DNA of 64,000 nucleotides from Cryobacterium sp. CG_9.6 (GTDB lineage Bacteria > Actinomycetota > Actinomycetes > Actinomycetales > Microbacteriaceae): assembly GCF_029893365.1 (NCBI RefSeq), contig NZ_JARXUZ010000001.1, forward strand, positions 62,001 to 126,000, read 5' to 3'. The stretch's first letter is position 1, and every line of letters begins with the position of its first letter. Position numbers and translations under genes: made by a program. The notes under the pieces are model-generated. The model had not been told where the DNA came from. It did not search any database and saw only the letters and a list, made by a program, of their open reading frames with translations. Below, piece after piece: positions 8,339 through 20,938 of this stretch.

Positions 8339-9223
8339 ATGCTCGACATCAAGGGCATCAGTAAGCGTTACGGCAGCAAGCCGGTGCTCACCGACGTCAG
8401 CTTCACCGTGGGGAACGGGCGCCTGACCGGCTTCGTGGGCGCCAACGGGGCCGGCAAGACCACAACCATGCGCATCATCCTCGGTGTCCTCACCCCCGAT
8501 ACCGGCACCGTGCTCATCGACGGCGTGGCCGTGACCAACAGCGACCGTCGGCGATTTGGCTACATGCCCGAGGAGCGCGGCCTGTATCCCAAGATGAAGG
8601 TGGGCGAGCAACTCGTATACCTGGCGCGGTTACACGGCCTGAGCACGGCATCCGCTCGCGCAAACACGCGTTCCCTGCTCGAGCAGCTCGGACTCGCCGA
8701 GCGGGCGGGCGACCTGGTGCAAGCGCTGTCACTCGGTAACCAGCAACGCGCTCAGATCGCAGCGGCACTCGTGCACGATCCCGAATTCCTTGTTCTTGAC
8801 GAACCGTTCTCGGGTCTCGACCCCCTCGCCGTCGAGGCCGTGACGACGGTACTTACTGATTACGCCGCCACGGGCGCCCCCGTACTTTTCTCCTCCCACC
8901 AGCTCGACATCGTCGAGCGCCTCTGCGATGACCTCGTCATCATCGCCGACGGGCAGATTCGTGCCAACGGGTCGCGTGAAGCCCTGCGCGAGCAGTTCAG
9001 CAGCCCAGTCTTCGAAATCCGACTACCCGGCGATTCCGTCTGGATTGGTACCGTCCCCGGCATCACGCTGGTGGAGCGCGAGGCGGGTTTTGCAATTTTT
9101 CATGCCGAAACGGATGCCGCGAGCCAGCTCGTTCTGCGCCACGCCTTGGAGCGTGGCCCGGTTGAGTCCTTCAGTCAGCAGAGTCCCAGTCTTGCCTCGA
9201 TCTTCAAGGAGGTTGTGCAGTGA
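8339..9223 (+). CDS. ABC transporter ATP-binding protein (NatA/DUF4162 type)
   Basis: The nucleotide-binding subunit of an ABC-2 type exporter, 294 residues from ATG 8339. A longer open frame reaches back to 8108, but its first 77 residues have no family similarity, and AAAGGTGGG sits just before 8339. Walker A is GANGAGKTT (about 35-43), the signature is LSLGNQQR (about 130, Leu-Gly for the usual Ser-Gly), and Walker B is FLVLDEPFSGLDP (about 148-160), with the switch histidine in LFSSHQLD. The C-terminal 80 residues match the DUF4162 tail of exporters. It overlaps the permease gene by four bases (GTGA). Substrate unknown; antibiotic, peptide or Na+ export are the usual roles. Confidence 0.88.
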   Translation: MLDIKGISKRYGSKPVLTDVSFTVGNGRLTGFVGANGAGKTTTMRIILGVLTPDTGTVLIDGVAVTNSDRRRFGYMPEERGLYPKMKVGEQLVYLARLHGLSTASARANTRSLLEQLGLAERAGDLVQALSLGNQQRAQIAAALVHDPEFLVLDEPFSGLDPLAVEAVTTVLTDYAATGAPVLFSSHQLDIVERLCDDLVIIADGQIRANGSREALREQFSSPVFEIRLPGDSVWIGTVPGITLVEREAGFAIFHAETDAASQLVLRHALERGPVESFSQQSPSLASIFKEVVQ

Positions 9224-10347
9224 ACGAGAACAGGCCGGTGACGAGCCGGCACCCGGTGCATACGGCACCCACCTTCGCCCAGAGTGTGCGGCTGGTCTCC
9301 AACCGCGAGATCATGGCACGACTGCGAAGCAAGGCGTTTCTCGTCTCCACCGCGATTTTGCTCTTCATCTCCATTGCATCCGTGGTTGTGGGGAGTATCG
9401 CATCGCAAAACACGAGCGTCCCCCGAGTCGCTGTCATCGGGTACGTAAGCCAGGACGTACCGCAGACTCTGGCGTTCAGCCTCATCCAGGTTGACAATGT
9501 CGCTGATGCGGAGGCCCTGGTGCGGGACGGCACCGTGGATGCGGCCGTTATACCCGCATCCACTGAAGTCTCCCCTCTCGGGGTCTCTGTGATCGCACTC
9601 TCGGAGCCTCCAGCCTCCCTCATGGCGGCCCTTAGCGCGCCCCCGTCGGTGACGCTCCTCGAACCGGGTACACCCAGCAACGGGTTGGCGTATCTTGTGG
9701 CTATCGGCTTCGGTTTGGTGTTCCTGATGTCCTCGGTCACGTTCGGGTCGACGATCGCCCAGAGTGTCGTCGAGGAGAAGCAGACGCGGATCGTGGAAAT
9801 TCTCATGTCGACGATCTCGGTGCGCGCACTGCTTGCCGGCAAGGTACTCGGCAATAGCGTCATGGCATTTGCCCAGATCGTCACGATTGGCCTGCTGGTG
9901 TCTCTGGGCCTCGCTGCAACCGGCCAACAGAGTGTACTCGCGGGGGTGGGCCCCTCCATCGTGTGGTTCGCCGTGTTCTTCACGTTCGGCTTCGTGCTGC
10001 TGGCGTCGCTCTACGCGGCCACGGCCTCGCTCGTGTCTCGCCAGGAAGACGTGGGGTCCGCAACGTCACCGGTGGTCATTCTCGTGATGATCCCGTATTT
10101 TCTCGTGATCTTCTTCAACGACAACCCCGCCGTCTTGGCGATCATGTCGTATATTCCATTCTCGGCACCTGTCGGCATGCCCATGCGGATCTTCCTCGGG
10201 ACGGCCGCGTGGTGGGAGCCGCTACTGTCTCTGGCTGTTCTCGCTCTGACAACCTCGGCAGTGATCGCACTCGGATCGCGCATTTACGCGCATGCGCTAC
10301 TCAGAATGGGAACTCGAGTCTCTTTGCGCGAGGCACTTCGTCGCTGA
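9220..10347 (+). CDS. ABC-2 type transporter permease (NatB-like)
   Basis: A 375-residue membrane subunit paired with the preceding ATPase. One helix near the N-terminus (about 45-68) is followed by an extracytoplasmic domain of about 110 residues and then five or six helices in the C-terminal half. The sequence VVEEKQTRIVEILMSTIS between the second and third helices is the coupling-helix signature of ABC-2 exporters (E-K-RI-EI). GTG start 9220 overlaps the ATPase stop. A strong hairpin terminator begins 14 bases after its stop and separates it from the convergent rRNA operon. Confidence 0.87.
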   Translation: MNENRPVTSRHPVHTAPTFAQSVRLVSNREIMARLRSKAFLVSTAILLFISIASVVVGSIASQNTSVPRVAVIGYVSQDVPQTLAFSLIQVDNVADAEALVRDGTVDAAVIPASTEVSPLGVSVIALSEPPASLMAALSAPPSVTLLEPGTPSNGLAYLVAIGFGLVFLMSSVTFGSTIAQSVVEEKQTRIVEILMSTISVRALLAGKVLGNSVMAFAQIVTIGLLVSLGLAATGQQSVLAGVGPSIVWFAVFFTFGFVLLASLYAATASLVSRQEDVGSATSPVVILVMIPYFLVIFFNDNPAVLAIMSYIPFSAPVGMPMRIFLGTAAWWEPLLSLAVLALTTSAVIALGSRIYAHALLRMGTRVSLREALRR

Positions 10348-10360
10348 GTGGCATTAACGC

Positions 10361-10388
10361 AGTAAGGCCGCCCGTGGGCGGCCTTACT
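10361..10388. terminator. Bidirectional rho-independent terminator
   Basis: A perfect 13-bp stem with a two-base loop (AGTAAGGCCGCCC-GT-inverse) lies between the ABC permease (plus) and the distal 5S gene (minus). T-rich sequence (GGTCTTTCT) follows on the plus strand. It serves both convergent units. Its flank TTAACGCAG also precedes the terminator at 10902-10931, showing the two are copies. Confidence 0.85.
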
Positions 10389-10404
10389 GGTCTTTCTAAG
10401 CGAA

Positions 10405-10523
10405 GTCCGGCGGTGTCCTACTCTCCCACAGGGTCCCCCCTGCAGTACCATCGGCGCAAAGAGTCTTAGCTTCCGGGTTCGGAATGTGACCGGGCGTTTC
10501 CCTCTTGCTATAGCCGCCGAAAC
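10405..10523 (-). rRNA. rrf: 5S ribosomal RNA, second (distal) copy
   Basis: Identical base for base to the operon 5S gene at 10948-11066 (offset 543). On the minus strand it begins GTTTCGGCGG and ends CACCGCCGGAC, with the usual 5S internal sequence CCGAACCCGGAAGCTAAG. It lies downstream of the operon terminator at 10902-10931 and is followed by its own terminator at 10361-10388. Whether it is transcribed by read-through or from a local promoter is unclear; I saw no convincing -10/-35 pair directly before it. Confidence 0.93.
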
Positions 10524-10901
10524 ACTTGGGTGACGCCTGAGCGTCAAGTATTCCGAACAGACATTGCTTCGTGTTTCCAGAGTACAGGACTCGAGAGGCT
10601 GTCGGTGACAGCGCTCCTGCCTCGTCGTTGGTCGAGCCCTGTTGAGACCCTGCGGGAAGCTCCAGACATACGTTGGTCGAGCCCCGTCGAGACCCGGCAC
10701 GCGGTCGTTCTGTGGCTGGCTTCCATGGGTTGTCGTGCGGAGTCTCGACACGCGCCCTAGCGGGCACTGCTCGACCAGCGAAAAAGGGGGGAGGCGCTCG
10801 GTTGTCGCGGGTGTCGAGGTGCGACCAGCGGGTGAGGGTGGCAAGACACGACCAGCGGGTGAGGGTGTCGAGTGTCGGCTCGTAGCTTTGGGGGTTAACG
10901 C
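10524..10901. repeat. Spacer between 5S copies, with short dispersed repeats
   Basis: No gene is supported here. CGTTGGTCGAGCCC-GT-GAGACC occurs at 10626-10650 and 10671-10695. The inverted pair GTCTCGACA (10742-10750) and GCTCGACCA (10769-10777) belongs to the same family. CGACCAGCGGGTGAGGGTG is repeated exactly at 10822-10840 and 10849-10867. Related GTCTCGACA/GTCGAGCC elements recur at 62.1 kb. These look like intergenic mobile or recombination-derived repeats. Confidence 0.7.
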
Positions 10902-10931
10902 AGAAAAGCCACCCCGTGGGGTGGCTTTTCT
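10902..10931 (-). terminator. rRNA operon terminator
   Basis: Perfect 14-bp stem with a two-base GT loop (AGAAAAGCCACCCC and its inverse), 17 bases past the 3' end of the first 5S gene in the minus direction. The stem itself ends in a U-rich arm (GGCTTTTCT). It should end the 16S-23S-5S transcript before the second 5S copy. Confidence 0.85.
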
Positions 10932-10947
10932 GGTGTTGCTAAGTTAT

Positions 10948-11066
10948 GTCCGGCGGTGTCCTACTCTCCCACAGGGTCCCCCCTGCAGTACCATCGGCGC
11001 AAAGAGTCTTAGCTTCCGGGTTCGGAATGTGACCGGGCGTTTCCCTCTTGCTATAGCCGCCGAAAC
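10948..11066 (-). rRNA. rrf: 5S ribosomal RNA, operon copy
   Basis: Third gene of the minus-strand rRNA operon, about 110 bases past the 23S 3' end. Same 119-base sequence as the distal copy, starting GTTTCGGCGG and containing GGGAGAGTAGGACACCGCC near the 3' end. It is followed by a terminator hairpin. Confidence 0.95.
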
Positions 11067-11129
11067 ATCTTTCGATGGTTCGAACAAACTTATACATAAG
11101 TATTTAGTTGTTGTTCTCGACCGTACATC

Positions 11130-11149
11130 GAGAACCACATAGTGGACGC
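11130..11149 (-). other. 3' arm of the 23S rRNA processing stem
   Basis: In the transcript this 20-base block is complementary to 14425-14444 in the 16S-23S spacer at 19 of 20 positions, counting two G-U pairs. The two blocks flank 23S, so they form the long helix cut by RNase III during 23S maturation. The blocks contain the actinobacterial spacer string TTCTC/GAGAAC and GTGGACGC. Confidence 0.8.
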
Positions 11150-11174
11150 TAAAGCAGCTTCTTCAAACTGAAGT

Positions 11175-16305
<5,131 letters not shown>

Positions 16306-16613
16306 TGTTTGAATAGCTACCCAATAAGTTGAGCGCCCATTTAGTGCAGAAACCCGCCGGAATAGGCGAAGAAACTGCAAGTTTGAAACTAGCAAGAACA
16401 AATCATTACTGACTTGCTTTGTTATAGTGCCTGATCGAAACCAGGACTTTCAATTCATATTCCAAAGGAATCCCATTGACTGCAATCGGCTAGAAACCGA
16501 CCAACAATCACGAGGTTTTTGGCATTTGACATTGTGCACGCTGTTGAGTTCTCAAGGATCGGACGCACCCAGCTTCACACCCAATCGGGCGGTCTCGCTG
16601 AGGCAACTTGTCT
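16306..16613 (-). other. rRNA operon leader
   Basis: About 300 transcribed bases between the putative promoter and 16S. They contain TTGAGAACTCAACAGCGTGC (read on the minus strand, about 16539-16558), a leader block I know from many actinobacterial rRNA operons, probably an antitermination or processing element. No protein gene is present. Confidence 0.65.
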
Positions 16614-16642
16614 AACTTACCCACTCCGCTCACCCGTGTCAA
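16614..16642 (-). promoter_or_regulatory. Candidate rRNA operon promoter
   Basis: On the minus strand TTGACA (16642-16637) is followed, 17 bases later, by TAAGTT (16619-16614). The -35 is perfect and the -10 fits TAnnnT. It lies 310 bases before 16S and just upstream of the conserved leader block, the expected place. Further promoters could lie upstream. Confidence 0.6.
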
Positions 16643-16799
16643 ACCGAGTACAACGCGTGTTCCGGGCCGCCGAAGCACACCACACAACCCACGCCACTTA
16701 CCCGAAAACCAGTGAAGGAGGGAATAGAATTCTAAACCAGAAGACAACGTTCACACAAGGCAAACAGCGGCTATCTTCACAGCATAGAAATGGTCCCGC

Positions 16800-18078
16800 A
16801 TGAGGCCGAAAAGCTAAGCAGCTTTCCGCACCTGTGGGGTGACTTAGATGAGATTACGGTCAAACCCCCACCCACGCAAATCCAGCCCCAATTCCCCACA
16901 TCCCGGGCGCGCCGCCGCGCGCAGAGCGCGATTCCCGCACCCCCCGCTGCGACCACCACTGGCCATCCCCCACTCCTCGCATCCATATCTACGCCCCATC
17001 CACGCCCGCACGTCAAATCGGTGGCCGCCACGGTAACCGGCGTAGCGGCCACCGATTTGAGGTGCGGCCACGACCGAGAACCGTAGCGACCAGCGAATCA
17101 AGGCGCGGTCACAGTATCAAGGCCCATGCCAGCGCACGCCACAGCATCCGCTCCCAGCACTGAGACGAATGAGGGGACGCAATGGCACGAAGCCTGGTCA
17201 CGGATCGAACGTGGCGCGTCGTATAGGTGGGCGCTACGGTAGCCGGCGCAGCACCCACCAATAACGCGCGCGCCCACGACCGGAAACGGGAGCAGCCACC
17301 CGGAGCAGGCGGGCGGCGTCGAGCCCACCCGACAACATCCGCTCCTGACACCAGCACCGGAGGTAACCAGGCCACTCACTCCGCCACTACCGCGAGGAGT
17401 CCGGCCCTACGGTAACCGGCCCGGCACCCACCGAAGCAGGACTTGGTCTCCGACACCAGGCGCGACCAGCCCGACAGGGCGCACGGCGCTGAGGGCGAGA
17501 GCTGGCGGTGGCGCGGTTGCGGACGACGGTGCGGCGCGTTGCCACTGGCGGGCGGCATCCGCACGAAACGGCTGCGGGCCAGCAACCCAAACCCACGAGG
17601 GCTTCAGCGCACCCGAAACGGGTGAACGCTCCAGTAACCGGCGGAACCGCCGCCGAATCGGGGCATGGTCACCCACGAGAACCACAGCGGCGACCGAATC
17701 AGGGCGCAGCGACGACGGCCAGCGGTGCTCGGCACTCATAATGGCTGGCGGCATCCGCCCGACACAGGCGAGCAGATGTCGGCGCGCCCCACACGGGTGG
17801 GCGCCACGGTAACCGGCGTAGCGGCCACCGATTTGAGGCGCGGCCACGACCGAGAACCGTAGCGACCACCGAAGAGGGGCGCGGTCACCGACGTACGCAG
17901 CGGTCCGGGGGGAGCGGCCGGGCGCGACGAAGACAGCCAGCTGTGCTGTGCAGTGCAGTGCTCTGCACTCACGATGGCTGGCGGCATCCGCAGGAAAGGT
18001 GTGAGTAGTTGGCGGCATCCGCCCGACACAGGCGAGCAGATGTCGGCGCGCCCCACACGGGTGGGCGCCACGGTAACC
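16800..18078. repeat. Degenerate repeat array, no genes
   Basis: No protein gene is supported. A unit beginning GGTAACCGGCGTAGCGGCC, with CGCGGCCACGACCGAGAA inside and GCGCGGTCAC near its end, occurs well conserved at about 17033-17110 and 17808-17890. Degenerate forms lie near 17230, 17410 and 17630, and a sixth copy (from 18072) was split by the IS element and resumes at 19617. Spacing is roughly 180-390 bases. Separately, 17746-17814 is repeated exactly at 18010-18078 (69 bases). The phrase GGCATCCG occurs in most units. These are dispersed intergenic repeats with no visible coding role. Confidence 0.75.
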
Positions 18079-18138
18079 CGTTAGTTGCCATGATGGTCGT
18101 GAGACATCGTGGTGACGGACGCTGAATCGGAGCAGGAC

Positions 18139-18594
18139 ATGAATGATATGGCGATAGGTCGAACGAGAAATGGTGGGCGGTCGTTTCCGTTGGCGTTTCG
18201 GATTGAGTACATACGCCGCTGGGATGAGTGCGTGGAACGAGGCGCGAAGGTGCGGTTACTGCGCGAGTTCGACTTGGCAAAGGGCACGGTGAATCGTTGG
18301 CTGAGGGCTCGCGACGATGGAGAATGGACGGCATCGATGGTCGCAACGTCAGAGAGGTCACCACAAAGAATGGACAATCGCGATCGTGCGGAGTTGGCGC
18401 GGCTGCGGATGGAAAACGAGGCTTTGAAGAAGAAGGTCGCGCAGTCCGAAGCAGCACAACAAATCTTGGGAAAAGCATTCGAGCTCTTGGACGGGATCAC
18501 CACCCGCTCGAACGAGGAACAAACACCGATCCCACCAGCGTTGATGAGCGCGGGCGAGTACGCGGCGTGGCTGAAACGAAGCAAGCTGTCCTGA
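18139..18594 (+). CDS. IS3-like transposase OrfA (helix-turn-helix)
   Basis: About 151 residues from ATG 18139, chosen for GGAGCAGG six bases upstream; GTGs at 18109 and 18112 are possible earlier starts. Residues about 15-60 form a helix-turn-helix (RIEYIRRWDECVERGAK then LLREFDLAKGTVNRWL). A leucine-zipper-like helix follows (RAELARLRMENEALKKKVAQ, about 93-112), typical of IS3 OrfA dimerisation. It recognises the IS ends. Its end overlaps OrfB by 28 bases, with OrfB in the -1 frame; GGGAAAAG at about 18469 could allow slippage, though no classic A6G site is seen. Confidence 0.85.
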   Translation: MNDMAIGRTRNGGRSFPLAFRIEYIRRWDECVERGAKVRLLREFDLAKGTVNRWLRARDDGEWTASMVATSERSPQRMDNRDRAELARLRMENEALKKKVAQSEAAQQILGKAFELLDGITTRSNEEQTPIPPALMSAGEYAAWLKRSKLS

Positions 18595-19607
18595 CCTTGA
18601 CGGTCACGGCACTGGCCCAAGAAATGGCGATGCCGATCGTGGACGCATGTCGTCTGGTCGGGATGCCACGGTCAACGTATTACCGGCTCAGCCGTGGCTA
18701 CCAGCACTACCGCCCCGTGGCTGAGGCGATCCCGCACCGCGAACGCCGGCAACCCGCAGCCTTGGACACGCACGAGCGCGCCACGATACTCTCCGTGCTC
18801 TGCGAGCCGAAATATGAAGACAAATCGGTGGTGCAAACGTACTGGCACGCCTTCGACGCCGGGACTCTCGCGTGTTCGCAGCGCACGTTCTACCGGGTCG
18901 CCAACGCTCACCGCCTGGTCGGGGATCGTCGACGCACCCGAACCCCGCGCTCCCCGTCACCGCGCACTCCGGCCGTCGCGACGCTCAAGCCCGGGGATTT
19001 GTGGTCGTGGGACATCACCGAATTGAACGGACCCAGCTACCACGATCGGTACTACCTTTACCTGATCATTGACGTGTTCTCGCGTTACCCCATTGGCTGG
19101 TGCATCGAGACTTACATCTCGAAGAAACGCGCTGTGACACTGTTCACCGACGCGATCGCCACCCACGGCGCCCCCACAGTCGTGCACTCCGACAACGGGT
19201 CCTCCATGCGCTCCACAGACCTCATCAACGCCCTCGAGAGCAACGGCATCATCACCTCGTACTCTCGCCCCCGGGTCAGCGACGACAACCCCTTCTCAGA
19301 ATCACTGTTCAAGACCATCAAGTACGACCCCAGCTCCCCGGACCGATTCGATCACCGCGATCACGCCCGCCAATGGACCAAGGACTTCTTGGACCTGTAT
19401 GCCACCCAACACCGCCACAGCGGTCTCGGCCGGCACACCCCAGCATCCGTCTTTGACGGCACCGCCCACCTCATCCACGCGCAACGACAACGGGCACTGG
19501 ACGCCTACTACGCCCAGCACCCCACACGCTTCCGCCAACCACCCACAGCACCACCACTACCCCAACCCACAGGCATCAACACCCACCTACTGTCTCAAGC
19601 AGGTTGA
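18567..19607 (+). CDS. IS3-like transposase OrfB (DDE integrase core)
   Basis: The catalytic transposase, about 346 residues if it starts at GTG 18567; the frame itself is open from 18228, but the earlier part translates to nonsense on top of OrfA. It has an N-terminal DNA-binding region (CRLVGMPRSTYYRLSRG), then the rve domain with the acidic triad: D in LWSWDITEL, D in VVHSDNGSS, and E in NPFSESLFKTIKY, about 35 residues after the second D. The C-terminal tail is proline-rich. It could be made as an OrfAB fusion by -1 frameshifting. No disabling mutation is visible. Confidence 0.88.
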   Translation: MAETKQAVLTLTVTALAQEMAMPIVDACRLVGMPRSTYYRLSRGYQHYRPVAEAIPHRERRQPAALDTHERATILSVLCEPKYEDKSVVQTYWHAFDAGTLACSQRTFYRVANAHRLVGDRRRTRTPRSPSPRTPAVATLKPGDLWSWDITELNGPSYHDRYYLYLIIDVFSRYPIGWCIETYISKKRAVTLFTDAIATHGAPTVVHSDNGSSMRSTDLINALESNGIITSYSRPRVSDDNPFSESLFKTIKYDPSSPDRFDHRDHARQWTKDFLDLYATQHRHSGLGRHTPASVFDGTAHLIHAQRQRALDAYYAQHPTRFRQPPTAPPLPQPTGINTHLLSQAG

Positions 19608-19616
19608 CAACTACCG

Positions 19617-19740
19617 AACCGGCGTAGCGGCCACCGATTTGAGGCGCGGCCACGACCGAGAAACGTAGCGACCACCGAAGAGGGGCGCGGTCACCCGCGC
19701 GAACCCGCGCGAACCCGCGCGAACCCGCGCGAACCCCGAA
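19617..19740. repeat. Right half of the split repeat unit and 10-bp tandem repeat
   Basis: 19617-19692 continues the intergenic unit interrupted by the IS. It is followed by four exact copies of the 10-mer CCGCGCGAAC (19695-19734). No gene. The tandem block lies about 130 bases before the threonine aldolase start. Confidence 0.8.
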
Positions 19741-19867
19741 TCGGGGCGCGCCAATAGGACAGTGGAGTTGGACAGTGCAGGCGGAATATTTGGGCGGGCG
19801 GGGCCGGTACCCGGAAACATGCGCACAACAAGAGGCGCGGCGAAGAAAGGTGCGGGACAATAGAGAG

Positions 19868-20938
19868 GTGACTCAAATCCATGACTTGAACCTGCGCGGT
19901 TTCGCTTCCGACAACTACTCCGGCATTCACCCCGAGATACTCGAGGCGATCGTGCAGGCGAACGGCGCCCACCAGGTGGCGTACGGCGAGGACGTTTATA
20001 CGTCACGCCTGAAAGACGTACTGGTGGGGCACTTCGGTGAGGGCATCGAGGCCTTCCCCGTGTTCAACGGCACCGGCGCCAACATCATCGGTCTGCAGTC
20101 GATGCTGCCGCGCTGGGGCGCCGTCATCTGCACGGCAAACGCACACATCAATACCGACGAGGGCGGAGCACCCGAGTATGTGGGTGGCTTCAAGTTACTC
20201 CCGGTCAGCACTCCCGACGGCAAGCTCACCCCCGCGCTCATCGACCAGGAGGCCTGGGGCTGGGGTGACGAGCACCGCGCCCAACCTCTCGTGGTGTCCA
20301 TTACGCAGAGTACCGAGTTTGGAACCGTTTATACCGTTGACGAGGTGCGGGCCATCGCCGACCATGCACACAAGAACGGTATGACGCTGCACATGGACGG
20401 CGCCCGCATCAGCAATGCCGCCGCCAGCCTCGGCGTTCCCCTGCGGGCCTTCACCCGCGACGCCGGCGTGGACGTGCTCAGCTTTGGCGGCACCAAGAAC
20501 GGCATGATGCTCGGTGAGTGCATTGTGGTGCTCAACCCCGCAGCATCCACTGGCCTCAAATATCTGCGCAAAACGAACATGCACCTGTCTTCCAAGATGC
20601 GCTTCATCTCGGCCCAGTTCGTCGCCCTGCTGAGTAACGATCTGTGGCTTCGCAACGCGAGCCACGCCAACGCCATGGCGCAGCGGTTGCGCGGCGCACT
20701 GGAGGCGGGAATAGCGGATGGCTCGGTGCCGAACATTGCCTTCACTCAGACCACGCAGGTGAACGCGATCTTCGCCATACTGCCGCCCGGCGTGGCCGAC
20801 CGGCTGCGGGAAAGCTTTCGTTTCTACGACTGGGACGCCCACACCGGCGAAGTGCGCTGGATGTGCGGTTACGACACGCGCGAAGAGGACATTGACGCGT
20901 TCGTTGCCGCACTCAAGCGTGAGCTGGTTGCTTCGTGA
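19868..20938 (+). CDS. ltaE: Low-specificity L-threonine aldolase
   Basis: PLP enzyme that splits L-threonine or allo-threonine into glycine and acetaldehyde. From GTG 19868 it is 356 residues, normal for the family. The open frame extends to 19775, but the extra 31 residues are unlike the family, and the conserved start LNLRGFASDNYSG follows immediately. Key sites: the N-terminal AYGEDVYTSRL, FNGTGANI, the HMDGARISNA segment with the PLP-ring aspartate, and the Schiff-base lysine in SFGGTKNGMM (about residue 208). It overlaps the acyl-CoA ligase gene by four bases, so they form an operon, though no shared pathway is evident. Confidence 0.9.
   Translation: MTQIHDLNLRGFASDNYSGIHPEILEAIVQANGAHQVAYGEDVYTSRLKDVLVGHFGEGIEAFPVFNGTGANIIGLQSMLPRWGAVICTANAHINTDEGGAPEYVGGFKLLPVSTPDGKLTPALIDQEAWGWGDEHRAQPLVVSITQSTEFGTVYTVDEVRAIADHAHKNGMTLHMDGARISNAAASLGVPLRAFTRDAGVDVLSFGGTKNGMMLGECIVVLNPAASTGLKYLRKTNMHLSSKMRFISAQFVALLSNDLWLRNASHANAMAQRLRGALEAGIADGSVPNIAFTQTTQVNAIFAILPPGVADRLRESFRFYDWDAHTGEVRWMCGYDTREEDIDAFVAALKRELVAS

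Larger units (their letters stand above)
18079..19616 (+). mobile_element. Complete IS3-like insertion sequence with 4-bp target duplication
   Basis: A 1538-bp element flanked by AACC on both sides (18075-18078 and 19617-19620). Removing the element plus one AACC restores the unit ...CGGTAACCGGCGTAGCGG found intact at 17808, which proves the boundaries. Its ends are imperfect inverted repeats: left CGTTAGTTGCC..., right (inverse strand) CGGTAGTTGTC..., and both continue to GAGACA about 20-26 bases in. It carries two overlapping transposase frames (helix-turn-helix OrfA, DDE OrfB) offset by -1, as in the IS3 family. Both frames are open, so the copy may still be active. Confidence 0.9.

Noticed and set aside
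16800-18078. Genes of 60-200 codons in the repeat region before the IS
   Set aside because: Frames on both strands follow the repeat units, with no domain, no ribosome site and frequent frame changes between otherwise similar copies.
18228-18566. Long N-terminal extension of OrfB
   Set aside because: This part overlaps OrfA in another frame and has no similarity to transposases; the DDE protein begins near 18567 or is fused by frameshift.
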